From: Nibribacter koreensis
GTDB lineage: Bacteria > Bacteroidota > Bacteroidia > Cytophagales > Hymenobacteraceae
Length of the DNA: 64,000 nucleotides
Reading direction: 5' to 3'
Assembly: GCF_039541795.1 (NCBI RefSeq)
Contig: NZ_BAABGX010000001.1
Span: forward strand, 310,001-374,000
In this document: positions 15,539 to 23,504 of the stretch, one piece after another
Layout of the letters: the number at the start of each line of letters is the position of its first letter
Position numbering within the stretch: position 1 is the first letter of the stretch
Made by a program: the position numbers and the translations under genes
Notes under the pieces: generated by a model
What the model was told of the DNA's origin: nothing
The model's database searches: none
The model's input: only the letters and a program-made list of their open reading frames with translations

Positions 15539-16090
15539 TTACTTAATCTTACGCAGGGCTTCAAAACGAGGGTCCACCGGACCGTCCTCGTCATCGTCGT
15601 CCTCTTCTTCATCTGCTGTGCCAGTGGTGTAGATTAAGAGTCCTTCTGACTCATCCTCTTCGTCCTCATCACCTGCCTCCTCTATAAACCGAGGGTGCAG
15701 TTTCTTCATGGGTACTGCCAAGCCTATGAAATCATAGAGGTGCTGGGCAATATTTATGAACTGAGTCTCTGGTACAATCTGCAATACGTTCTCGTCCATT
15801 TCTAAATCTTCTGGACCAAAGCGCACCAACAGTACTCTTTCTATGTCTAAAGGCAGGTTGAACTCCTCCAGGCTGCGGTCACAGGTAACGCGTACCTCAC
15901 CGTTAATGTAGAAAGTGAAATGCAGTAAAAGCTCCGACTTCTTTAGCACTACGCGCGCCTTTAAGTTGCCGCCGTGAATCAATTCCTGGCTGAACATCTC
16001 AAAGAACGGGTTACCCAATTCAAACTCATACTCATGCGTCTTGTTGCTGAGTTTGGTCAAATGGATATCGTACTTCTTTATCTCCTTCAC
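15539..16090 (-). CDS. yceD: DUF177 protein, YceD family
   Basis: A 183-aa protein from a GTG start (VKEIKKYDIHL). DUF177/YceD proteins are linked to 23S rRNA accumulation in plants and E. coli. Central region with strands and RVTCDRSLEEFNLPL, typical of the family though with only one of its cysteines. The C-terminal quarter is very acidic (DEDEEDESEG and DEEEDDDDEDG). An in-frame ATG at 16126 would add 12 residues, but a TAATTTTG box at 16115-16122 suggests transcription starts downstream of that ATG. First gene of the rpmF-plsX-fabH group. Confidence 0.88.
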   Translation of the reverse strand: MKEIKKYDIHLTKLSNKTHEYEFELGNPFFEMFSQELIHGGNLKARVVLKKSELLLHFTFYINGEVRVTCDRSLEEFNLPLDIERVLLVRFGPEDLEMDENVLQIVPETQFINIAQHLYDFIGLAVPMKKLHPRFIEEAGDEDEEDESEGLLIYTTGTADEEEDDDDEDGPVDPRFEALRKIK

Positions 16091-16179
16091 GTTGCAGACT
16101 TTTTTTGCAAGTCGCAAAATTAGCAAGAATATTCGTATAATAAAATACAGATGCCTTTTTTGCGATGATTAGTTATTGT

Positions 16180-16217
16180 CGTTTTTGAGGTGTTTTGCTG
16201 GAAACAGCCCAAAAACG
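16180..16217. repeat. Family A palindrome, copy 6
   Basis: CGTTTTTGAGGTGTTTTG on the left, CAGCCCAAAAACGG on the right; a few mismatches between the arms. Lies 14 bp past the pdxA stop codon, upstream of yceD. Confidence 0.8.
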
Positions 16218-16230
16218 GTACTAGTTCATT

Positions 16231-17241
16231 CTACACTAACGGCGTACGCGCCTTCAAGATGTCCAATGCCGCAAACAAGGCTTCTCTGAACGAGGTCTCA
16301 TCTGCCTTGTTCTGCCCGGCAATGTTATAAGCCGTGCCATGGTCAGGGGAGGTGCGCACCACAGGCAAACCAGCGGTAAAGTTCACGCCCCGCTCAAAGG
16401 CCAGGGTTTTAAACGGAATCAAGCCTTGGTCATGGTACAAAGCCAGCGTAGCGTCAAACTTCTCATAACTGCGCGTGCCGAAGAAACCGTCTGCCGGAAA
16501 TGGACCAAACACCAGGTTTCCCTTCGCTTTTAATTGTTCGATGACTGGTGAAATAATCTCTGCCTCCTCTGTACCCAACAAACCATTCTCGCCGGCGTGG
16601 GGGTTCAGGCCCAAAACCGCAATCTTAGGTTTCTGAATGCCAAAATCCTTGCGCAGTGAGCTATCCAGAATGGTCAGTTTTCTGATGAGCAACTCTGGCG
16701 TGATGCGCGAGGCCACTTCTTTTATAGCAATATGGCCGGTGGCCGTAGCCACGCGCAATTTGTCTGCCACTAAGAACATAAGGCTCTCAGGGGCGTCAAA
16801 GTAATGCGTGAAAAACTCGGTGTGACCCGGGAATTGAAAGCCTTCGCCTTGGATGTTGTCCTTGTCAATGGGAGCCGTCACCACTGCCTGAATCAAGCCG
16901 GCTTTTAAGTCTTCGGCGGCTTTGAGCAAGGCTAGTCTGGCCAAGGTACCCGTAGCGGCAGAAGGCTTACCCGGCGCGAAGTCCAGTTCCTCTTCCTGAC
17001 AGTTGAGCACGTTCACTTTGCGTGGTTGGGCCTGGTCAGCAGAAGGAATCACTTGAAAGCTGAAATTCTCCAGCGCCAGTTGCTTGCGGTAAAAGTTGAT
17101 GGCGTTCGCTGTGCCGTAGATAATTGGGGTACAGTAATGCAAGACGCGGTTGTCTGCCAAGGTCTTTAAAATCACCTCGGGGCCTATGCCGCTTACATCA
17201 CCAATGGTAATGCCTATCCTTACTTTGTTCTTTTGCTCCAT
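16231..17241 (-). CDS. pdxA: 4-hydroxythreonine-4-phosphate dehydrogenase
   Basis: NAD-dependent step of pyridoxal 5'-phosphate synthesis. The 336-aa protein carries IGITIGDVSGIGPEV at the start, the metal-binding His segment GHTEFFTHYF near residue 137, and LGLNPHAGENGLLG plus ALYHDQGLIPFK, which supply the other metal-binding histidines. It is 3 bp from the leucyl aminopeptidase on the same strand, so the two are probably co-transcribed. Confidence 0.96.
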   Translation of the reverse strand: MEQKNKVRIGITIGDVSGIGPEVILKTLADNRVLHYCTPIIYGTANAINFYRKQLALENFSFQVIPSADQAQPRKVNVLNCQEEELDFAPGKPSAATGTLARLALLKAAEDLKAGLIQAVVTAPIDKDNIQGEGFQFPGHTEFFTHYFDAPESLMFLVADKLRVATATGHIAIKEVASRITPELLIRKLTILDSSLRKDFGIQKPKIAVLGLNPHAGENGLLGTEEAEIISPVIEQLKAKGNLVFGPFPADGFFGTRSYEKFDATLALYHDQGLIPFKTLAFERGVNFTAGLPVVRTSPDHGTAYNIAGQNKADETSFREALFAALDILKARTPLV

Positions 17242-17244
17242 AGA

Positions 17245-18681
17245 TTAGGCCGTAGCCAGAGACGTTAGGAAATGATACAACAAGCGCACGCTGGTACCCG
17301 TGGCGTTCTTGCCTCGGTAGCTGTCTGGGCTTAGCAAATAGGCGGTACCCGCAATGTCCAGGTGAATCCAAGGGTAGTTGGTGAAGAACTCTAAGAATTT
17401 TCCCGCCGAGATGGCACCAGCTTCCGCGCCGCCAATGTTCTTCAAGTCGGCTATGTCAGACTTCAAGTGGTCTTGATACTCTTCCCACAACGGGAATTCC
17501 ACCAGACGCTCATGCGCCAGGTCACCGGCCAGTTTCAAGTCTGTTTTTACTAAATGGTCTGCCGTACCCATCATCACAATGCCTTCGCGGCCAATGGCTC
17601 TGGCGGCGGCTCCGGTCAGGGTGGCGATGTCAATGACCAATGAAGGGTTGTACTTCTTAGCGAAATGCAGGGCATCCGCCAAAATCAAACGGCCCTCAGC
17701 GTCGGTGTTCAAAACCTCCACGGTATGGCCGCTGTGCATGGTAATCACATCACCCGGCGCGAAGCCTTTGCCACTGATTAAGTTGTCTGTGGCCGGAATC
17801 AAGCCAATCACGTGCAAAGGCACCTTGTTTTTAGCCAAGGCGGTGATGGTTCCGGCCACGGCGGCGGCTCCTGACATGTCTGACTTCATGTAGTCCATGG
17901 AGTTAGGCGTAGGCTTCAGGCTCAATCCGCCGGTGTCATACACCACGCCTTTGCCTACTAATACCACCGGTTGCTCATTAGTGGCGTTTTCAGGCTTCCA
18001 TTCTAAAATAGAGAAGGTAGGGGATTCATCGCTGGCCTGGCTTACGCTTAAAAGTCCACCCATCTTCAGGGACTGGATTTGTACCTCATCCAGAATCTCC
18101 ACTTTCACGTCCGTGCCTTCCAGCATCTCCTGAATCTGCTCGGTGAGCAAGGTGGCCGTCTGCTGGTTATGCGGGGTGTTGATGAGGTCGCGGGTCTGGT
18201 ACACGGCGTGCAACAGGTTGGCGGTCTCCTGGATTTGAGTTTCGTTGTAACTGTCACCGGTCACCGTTACTTTCTGCAACGTGGGCGGCGTGGCCTTCTC
18301 GGTTTTGTACTTCAGGAAAGAGTAATTGCTCAAGACCAGGCCTTCGGCTACAAACAGGGCGGCGTCTGCGCCCGTGGTATCTATGAGGGCAATGTGCTCT
18401 ACTTTATCTGCGGAGAGGCGTTGGTGCAGGGCATGTCCAGCTTTGCGCCAGGCCTCGTTGGTGTCGGTTTGTTTCTTTTTCGCTTCTGTGTACACCAAAT
18501 ACACCTGATGCGTATATCTGTTGAGCGTGACCACGTTGCTTTTAAGCTCCAATTGCCGCTGGATGAACGTGAGTTCATCTGCTGAGAATTGGGTTTGGAG
18601 GGTTTGGTCACGGCCTGAAACCAATACAGCCTTGCTGGTAGGCTCGGCTAATGTTGCGGAGTATGTCAGTTCTGTGCGCAT
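17245..18681 (-). CDS. Leucyl aminopeptidase, M17 family
   Basis: Cytosolic metallo-aminopeptidase releasing N-terminal residues from peptides. The 478-aa protein has the M17 C-terminal catalytic domain: VGKGVVYDTGGLSLKP (metal Lys and Asp), the metal-binding NTDAEGRLILADAL, and conserved GAAARAIGREG. The N-terminal about 150 residues are the variable domain. It starts 54 bp from the divergent ksgA. Equivalent to pepA/lap in other species. Confidence 0.95.
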   Translation of the reverse strand: MRTELTYSATLAEPTSKAVLVSGRDQTLQTQFSADELTFIQRQLELKSNVVTLNRYTHQVYLVYTEAKKKQTDTNEAWRKAGHALHQRLSADKVEHIALIDTTGADAALFVAEGLVLSNYSFLKYKTEKATPPTLQKVTVTGDSYNETQIQETANLLHAVYQTRDLINTPHNQQTATLLTEQIQEMLEGTDVKVEILDEVQIQSLKMGGLLSVSQASDESPTFSILEWKPENATNEQPVVLVGKGVVYDTGGLSLKPTPNSMDYMKSDMSGAAAVAGTITALAKNKVPLHVIGLIPATDNLISGKGFAPGDVITMHSGHTVEVLNTDAEGRLILADALHFAKKYNPSLVIDIATLTGAAARAIGREGIVMMGTADHLVKTDLKLAGDLAHERLVEFPLWEEYQDHLKSDIADLKNIGGAEAGAISAGKFLEFFTNYPWIHLDIAGTAYLLSPDSYRGKNATGTSVRLLYHFLTSLATA

Positions 18682-18735
18682 AAGATGTGTATCTTTGGCT
18701 GCAATATAGCCTTAACAAACGGAAACCGAAAACCA

Positions 18736-19521
18736 GTGAAGCTCGTCCAGCCCAAGAAACACCTAGGTCAGCATTTTCTCACCGACCTCAAGATAGCCCA
18801 GGATATTGTGGAGGCCCTGCGCCTGCCCAATGGTGCCAAACACGTCTTGGAAGTAGGACCCGGCATGGGCGTGCTCACGCAGTTTTTGATTCAGCATCCA
18901 GAGTACCAGACCACCATCGTAGACATTGACCGCGAGTCCATTGCCTGGCTCAACGAGCATTTTCCGCAATTAGAGGGTCGCGTACTTTTAGCTGATTTCC
19001 TGAAAACCGACCTAAAAACGCTGTTTGACGGACCTTTCTGCGTGATTGGCAACTTCCCCTACAACATCTCCACCCAGATTCTTTTCAAGGTACTGGACCA
19101 CAGAAACCAAGTACCCGAGGTGGTGGGCATGTTGCAGAAAGAAGTGGCAGAGCGTATTGCGGCCCCGCACGGCTCCAAAACCTATGGCATCATGAGCGTG
19201 CTCTTGCAGGCTTTCTATGACATTGAGTACCTGTTCACGGTGCATGAGAACGTTTTCAATCCGCCACCCAAGGTAAAGTCGGCGGTCATCCGGTTAACCC
19301 GCAACAAGGTAGAAACCCTGCCCGTGGATGAGAAGCTGTTTGTAAAGGTGGTGAAAGCCAGCTTTGCCACGCGCCGCAAGACGCTTAGAAACTGCTTGAA
19401 GCCCTTCAACCTTCCCGAGGAGATGACCAAGGTGCCCTTGTTTGACAAGCGCGCCGAACAGCTTTCCGTGCAGGATTTCATTCAACTGACTCACCAGATT
19501 CAGATACAACATGCAGTCTGA
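18736..19521 (+). CDS. rsmA: 16S rRNA dimethyladenosine transferase
   Basis: Dimethylates two adjacent adenines near the 3' end of 16S rRNA (KsgA). From the GTG at 18736 the protein is 261 aa, beginning VKLVQPKKHLGQHFLTD as in the family. SAM motif EVGPGMGVLTQ, catalytic NFPYNIS and C-terminal FATRRKTLRN are present. An ATG at 18685 lies upstream of a TATCTTTG promoter-like box (18690-18697) and gives a non-homologous leader, so GTG is preferred. The end overlaps mgtE by 11 bp. Codons near 18981-19020 loosely resemble a family A palindrome (see rejected list). Confidence 0.95.
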   Translation: MKLVQPKKHLGQHFLTDLKIAQDIVEALRLPNGAKHVLEVGPGMGVLTQFLIQHPEYQTTIVDIDRESIAWLNEHFPQLEGRVLLADFLKTDLKTLFDGPFCVIGNFPYNISTQILFKVLDHRNQVPEVVGMLQKEVAERIAAPHGSKTYGIMSVLLQAFYDIEYLFTVHENVFNPPPKVKSAVIRLTRNKVETLPVDEKLFVKVVKASFATRRKTLRNCLKPFNLPEEMTKVPLFDKRAEQLSVQDFIQLTHQIQIQHAV

Positions 19522-20863
19522 GATTACCCGCGAGTTCATTGATCAGATAGAAGACGCTGTTGAGCGCCGCGACAGCGAGTTCATCCTCTCTAACATGGAG
19601 GAGATGTACGCCGCCGACATCACCACGGTGCTGTATGAACTCAATGCGGAGCAAAGCAAGTACGTCATCGACATTCTGCCTTCAGACGTAGGCGCCGAGA
19701 TTCTCTCTGACCTGGATTCGGATGTGCGCACCAGCTTCCTGAAGAACTTCACCACCGAGGAGATTGCCCGCTACCTGGGCCAGATGGATTCAGATGACGC
19801 CGTGGATTTGCTCAACGAGCAGCCCGTGCAGCGCAAAGAGGAAATCATCGCCTTGCTGGAGGATCAGGAACAGGTAGCCGACATTATTGACCTCTTGCAC
19901 TATGACGAAGACTGCGCCGGCGGTCTCATGGCCAAGGAGTTAATCAAAGTGAACATCAACTGGCGGGTAGGGCAGTGCATTGAAGAAATAAGACGCCAGG
20001 CCGAAGAAGTAGAGAAAGTCTATGCCATTTACGTGGTAGACGACCGCGACAAACTGGTGGGCAGGCTAGGCATGAAAACGCTCATCCTCACTAATGACAA
20101 CACGCCCATCTCCCAGATTTACGACGATGATGTCATTGCCATTGAGTCTTATAAAGACGAGCAGGAGGTGGCCACCGTCATGCAGAAATATGACCTGGAC
20201 GCCATTCCCGTGGTCAACATTCAGGGACGCTTATTAGGTCGTATTACCATTGATGACGTCATTGACGTGATTCAGGAGCAAGCCGAGCTGAGCCGTCAGT
20301 TGATGACGGGTATTACCGAGAACATTGAAGAGGATGATAGCGTGTTCAGGTTGTCCAGAGCGCGTCTGCCGTGGCTTATGGTGGGCATGGTGGGTGGTTT
20401 GCTGGGTGCCAAGTTCATTGGTCTCTTTGAAGGCGACATTGCCATCATTCCGGCCCTGGCCATGTTCACACCGCTTATCACCGCTACCGGCGGAAACGTA
20501 GGCATTCAATCCTCCTCCATTATTATTCAGACACTGGCCAATAAGACAGTGATGTTTGACAACTTCGCGCAACGTATTATTAAAGTGTTGCTGGTGGCCG
20601 TGATCAATGGCTTAGTAATGTCTGGCTTGGTGATGGGGTTCAACGTGTTGTTCAATGTGGATTTCACACTGTCTATTGTCGTGTCCGTGGCCTTGTTTAG
20701 CGTGGTATTGCTGGCTTCTTTTATGGGAACCGTCACGCCCATGATTCTGGACCGGTTTGGGGTAAACCCTGCTGTGGCCGCCGGACCTTTCATCACCACC
20801 GCTAATGACTTGCTGGGCTTAGCCGTATACTTTATGGTGGCGCACTCGCTGTATAATCTGTAG
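19511..20863 (+). CDS. mgtE: Magnesium transporter MgtE
   Basis: Mg2+-gated magnesium channel/transporter of the inner membrane. The 450-aa protein has an N-terminal acidic superhelical domain (about residues 1-130), two CBS domains (about 135-260, with VVDDRDKLVGRL and AIPVVNIQGRLLGRI) and a five-helix membrane domain (about 285-450) with PALAMFTPLITATGGNVGIQ, the conserved pore segment. It overlaps rsmA by 11 bp and is followed within 5 bp by the dehydrogenase gene: a three-gene operon. Confidence 0.96.
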   Translation: MQSEITREFIDQIEDAVERRDSEFILSNMEEMYAADITTVLYELNAEQSKYVIDILPSDVGAEILSDLDSDVRTSFLKNFTTEEIARYLGQMDSDDAVDLLNEQPVQRKEEIIALLEDQEQVADIIDLLHYDEDCAGGLMAKELIKVNINWRVGQCIEEIRRQAEEVEKVYAIYVVDDRDKLVGRLGMKTLILTNDNTPISQIYDDDVIAIESYKDEQEVATVMQKYDLDAIPVVNIQGRLLGRITIDDVIDVIQEQAELSRQLMTGITENIEEDDSVFRLSRARLPWLMVGMVGGLLGAKFIGLFEGDIAIIPALAMFTPLITATGGNVGIQSSSIIIQTLANKTVMFDNFAQRIIKVLLVAVINGLVMSGLVMGFNVLFNVDFTLSIVVSVALFSVVLLASFMGTVTPMILDRFGVNPAVAAGPFITTANDLLGLAVYFMVAHSLYNL

Positions 20864-20868
20864 TTTTT

Positions 20869-21834
20869 ATGCTTACTTCTTCTTCCAATAGATTCCGGTG
20901 TCTCATTATTGACCTCATGCATGAGAGCCTCTTGCCCATGCTGGAGAACATGGCCGTGGAAGTAACCTACGTACCCCACATCAAGAAGGACCAGGTAGCA
21001 GAGTTGTTGCCGTTCTATGATATGCTCATGGTGCGCAGCAAACTAAGAGTCACCGAAGAATTGGTAGCTTCCTCCCCGCGCCTGAAGGTAGTGGCCAGAG
21101 CGGGTGCCGGGCTAGACAACATTGACGACGGCGTACTAGAGAAGCACAACATCATCTTGCTCAACGCCCCCGAAGGAAATAGAGACGCAGTAGGAGAGCA
21201 CACCTTGGGATTGCTATTAACTTTGTTTCGGAAGATTAATTCTGGTGATGCCCAGGTACGGAAAGGCTTGTGGCTGCGCGAGGAAAACCGGGGAGAGGAG
21301 ATTGGCGGAAAAACTATTGGCCTGATTGGTTACGGCAACATGGGCCAGGCCTTTGCCAAGCGGCTGGCGGGCTTTGATTGTGAGGTGCTAGCCTATGATC
21401 AGCAAAAAGTCAACAATCCCTTTTCTTATGTTAATTTGTGTGTGCTGGAAGAAATCCAGGAACGGGCCGATGTCCTGAGTTTACACATTCCGTACACTCA
21501 GGAAAACCGTTATTTTGTGAATGAGGCCTTCATTGAAAAATTTCAGAATCCGTTTTGGTTGCTCAATACCGCCAGGGGAGAGGTAGTGGACCACGCCACG
21601 CTGGTGAAAGGGCTGAAGCACGGCAAGGTGCTGGGTGCTGCGTTGGATGTGCTTGAGAACGAAAAACTCTCTACACTTACCCCAGACCAGCAAAAGCACT
21701 TGGAATACTTATTTGAACACCCTCGCGTAGTATTAACGCCGCATATTGCCGGTTGGACGCATGAGTCCTACCAACGCATTAATGAGGTCTTGGTAAAGAA
21801 GTTAACCACTTACTTGCAAACCCATGGCCATTAA
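20869..21834 (+). CDS. D-2-hydroxyacid dehydrogenase (SerA-like)
   Basis: NAD-dependent oxidoreductase, 321 aa, of the phosphoglycerate dehydrogenase superfamily. Dinucleotide fold GLIGYGNMGQAFAKRL near residue 149; catalytic Arg in NTARGEVVD, Glu in DVLENEK and His in TPHIAGWTHES. It lacks the ACT domain of long SerA enzymes. With no serC nearby, it may act on phosphoglycerate or another hydroxyacid. It follows mgtE by 5 bp, and a family A palindrome starts at the first base after its TAA. Confidence 0.88.
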   Translation: MLTSSSNRFRCLIIDLMHESLLPMLENMAVEVTYVPHIKKDQVAELLPFYDMLMVRSKLRVTEELVASSPRLKVVARAGAGLDNIDDGVLEKHNIILLNAPEGNRDAVGEHTLGLLLTLFRKINSGDAQVRKGLWLREENRGEEIGGKTIGLIGYGNMGQAFAKRLAGFDCEVLAYDQQKVNNPFSYVNLCVLEEIQERADVLSLHIPYTQENRYFVNEAFIEKFQNPFWLLNTARGEVVDHATLVKGLKHGKVLGAALDVLENEKLSTLTPDQQKHLEYLFEHPRVVLTPHIAGWTHESYQRINEVLVKKLTTYLQTHGH

Positions 21835-21874
21835 CCGTTTTTGGGCTGTTTTCTTGAAAATAGGCCAAAAACGG
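21835..21874. repeat. Family A palindrome, copy 7
   Basis: Abuts the stop codon of the dehydrogenase gene. CCGTTTTTGGGCTGTTTTC and ATAGGCCAAAAACGG; TTAA/TAA on the outside adds partial extension. Confidence 0.88.
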
Positions 21875-21937
21875 TAACTGATAGAAACGGAAACGACTCC
21901 TTGTAAAAGGAGCCGTTTCCGTTTCTATCAGTTACCG
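21872..21937. terminator. Long hairpin between convergent genes
   Basis: Inverted repeat of about 31-bp arms (CGGTAACTGATAGAAACGG continuing GAAACGACTCC) with one mismatch and a 4-nt loop. Its right arm contains the DUF5103 stop codon, and its first bases overlap the family A palindrome. Probable bidirectional terminator. Confidence 0.8.
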
Positions 21938-23293
21938 CTGTGGATTTACCTGAACAGTGGCGTACCCAATAATCAAATCAGTGCGCGTGCCGGGTGGTCG
22001 GTAATAGACCAGCACGTCATAGACGTTCTCCGTGGCAAAATGACTGCCTTCAAAATATTTGGCATCTGCCTGCCCGTTGGCGCCCTTCACCGCGAAGTAA
22101 TAGTTGTAATAGCCTTGTTTTAAGAGCGCTGAGCCGGTATACAGTTGTTTCTGGTCGTCATATATCAACTTGAATTGCTCCTGCAGTTGCCAGTCACTTA
22201 AGCCGCCAAAGACATAGACCGGGCCAGGCGCTGGTTCTGGGGAGTGCAATTGAAAGATGACATGCTGGTAATCGGCGTTGAGCGGGGCGTTGCCGTACTC
22301 GCGGCTCCCGTAGAGGAACTTGCCGTTGGCGTCTGGCTGGGTGCTGTACGCGTCTCGGGCCCGTGATTTTCCGGTTTGGGCATATACTTTATCTGGTGAG
22401 GTGGTGATGTCCCTGCGTTCTACGCCCACGCCGCTAAAGCGCTCACTTCTGGTATCCAAGGCCCTGAATTCGCTCAAACCCAGGAAGGCCTGATCTACGT
22501 CAAACAGTTGATACTCCAAGCGGCGCTGGGCCTCGTGTACAAACGTAGGCCGGTTAAATTGTTTGGCATTGTCCCAGCGGTGATTCTGGCGCATGACCAC
22601 TTTCACCTCCTGGCTAGGATTCACCAGAGGATATTGCGCAAAGAAGATGTTGAAGTCTAGTTGCTGACGTTCTAAACGGTCACCTGCGCCGGGCGTGGCC
22701 GTTGGTCTGAGGCCTACGTTGACCAATTCTTCATACACTACAAAGCGTCTGCTCAACAACAAACCGCCGCCTTCCTGAGACACTTCTAACAGGTAATTGC
22801 CGCTAATTTTTACCGGCGGCACTTGAAAGCGGTAATGCCAGTAGGGGACTTTGGTAGCCGTTGAGGCATTCATGTCCCGGATAAAGAACTCATTGAAGTC
22901 CTGCAAATACTGCAAAGACGCCAGTTGAGACGGTTGCCAGTTCACATCACAGTGATGAATCTTCACTTCCACCCGGCTACCAGTCGCATTGAGCCGGTCA
23001 AACTCCAGAATCAAAGGCGAAGACTGCGCCAAGGAAACCACCGCCGGAGCCAGCACGTCTGCCGCATTATAACTCTGCGTGTACAACTGCACCGACTTTA
23101 CATCTGGAGCATAGATTGCGTCTTCATAGCGTAACGTGGCAGAAGCAGAAGACCCAGAAACGCCTGAAGACCCTGAACCAGTTGATTCTACCGGCACACA
23201 ACCAGTCAGCAAAGTGGCACTTAAAATACCAGTATAGAAGGCAGATTCCCAGTTGGGTAGAAATCTTAGGAATGATGGCTTTTCAAATAGCAT
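21932..23293 (-). CDS. DUF5103 lipoprotein, type IX secretion plug-like
   Basis: A 453-aa protein from the ATG at 23293, with a lipoprotein signal (ATLLTGC) followed by a Ser/Gly-rich linker (STGSGSSGVSGSSAS). The rest matches DUF5103, whose N-terminal part is the plug domain that closes the SprA translocon of the type IX secretion system in Flavobacterium; a C-terminal Ig-like or carbohydrate-binding-like fold (FGGLSDWQ) follows. The upstream in-frame ATG at 23365 would begin inside the REPIN-like inverted repeat and is rejected. Presence of gldA/F/G and a PorE-like gene in the same window fits a gliding/T9SS organism. Confidence 0.85.
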   Translation of the reverse strand: MLFEKPSFLRFLPNWESAFYTGILSATLLTGCVPVESTGSGSSGVSGSSASATLRYEDAIYAPDVKSVQLYTQSYNAADVLAPAVVSLAQSSPLILEFDRLNATGSRVEVKIHHCDVNWQPSQLASLQYLQDFNEFFIRDMNASTATKVPYWHYRFQVPPVKISGNYLLEVSQEGGGLLLSRRFVVYEELVNVGLRPTATPGAGDRLERQQLDFNIFFAQYPLVNPSQEVKVVMRQNHRWDNAKQFNRPTFVHEAQRRLEYQLFDVDQAFLGLSEFRALDTRSERFSGVGVERRDITTSPDKVYAQTGKSRARDAYSTQPDANGKFLYGSREYGNAPLNADYQHVIFQLHSPEPAPGPVYVFGGLSDWQLQEQFKLIYDDQKQLYTGSALLKQGYYNYYFAVKGANGQADAKYFEGSHFATENVYDVLVYYRPPGTRTDLIIGYATVQVNPQR

Positions 23294-23317
23294 GTGTTCA
23301 TTTTTATAATAGATAAG

Positions 23318-23397
23318 CATGGCGCAAGCATCCGCTTGTATCTTTAGGCATGCCTTATCAACCATGCCTAAAGATACAAGCGGATGCTTGCGCCATG
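23318..23397. repeat. REPIN-like inverted repeat (35-bp arms)
   Basis: Left arm 23318-23352 and right arm 23363-23397 are perfect complements around a 10-nt loop. Each arm contains its own small hairpin (CAAGCATCCGCTTG), the hallmark of REP sequences paired as REPINs. Unrelated to family A. No RAYT transposase is in the window. Confidence 0.75.
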
Positions 23398-23421
23398 GTA
23401 CGCCTATTTTATGACTAGGGT

Positions 23422-23461
23422 CCGTTTTTGGCCTGATTTCCTAAAAATAGGTCAAAAACGG
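23422..23461. repeat. Family A palindrome, copy 8
   Basis: CCGTTTTTGGCCTGATTTC and ATAGGTCAAAAACGG. Lies downstream of the ABC-F gene terminator, upstream of the REPIN-like repeat. Confidence 0.88.
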
Positions 23462-23462
23462 A

Positions 23463-23497
23463 AAAACCTCACCAATCTTTTAAGACGATGAGGTTTT
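23463..23497 (-). terminator. Terminator of the ABC-F gene
   Basis: Arms AAAACCTCA and TGAGGTTTT around an AT-rich loop, 8 bp beyond the ABC-F stop codon. On the minus strand it is followed by a short T-run. Confidence 0.7.
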
Positions 23498-23504
23498 GCA
23501 GAGG

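Noticed and set aside
18981..19020. Family A-like match inside rsmA (CTTTTAGCTGATTTCCTGA then AAACCGACCTAAAAACG).
   Set aside because: The encoded ADFLKTDLK stretch fits the normal conserved sequence of this methyltransferase family, so coding constraint explains it; arms pair poorly.
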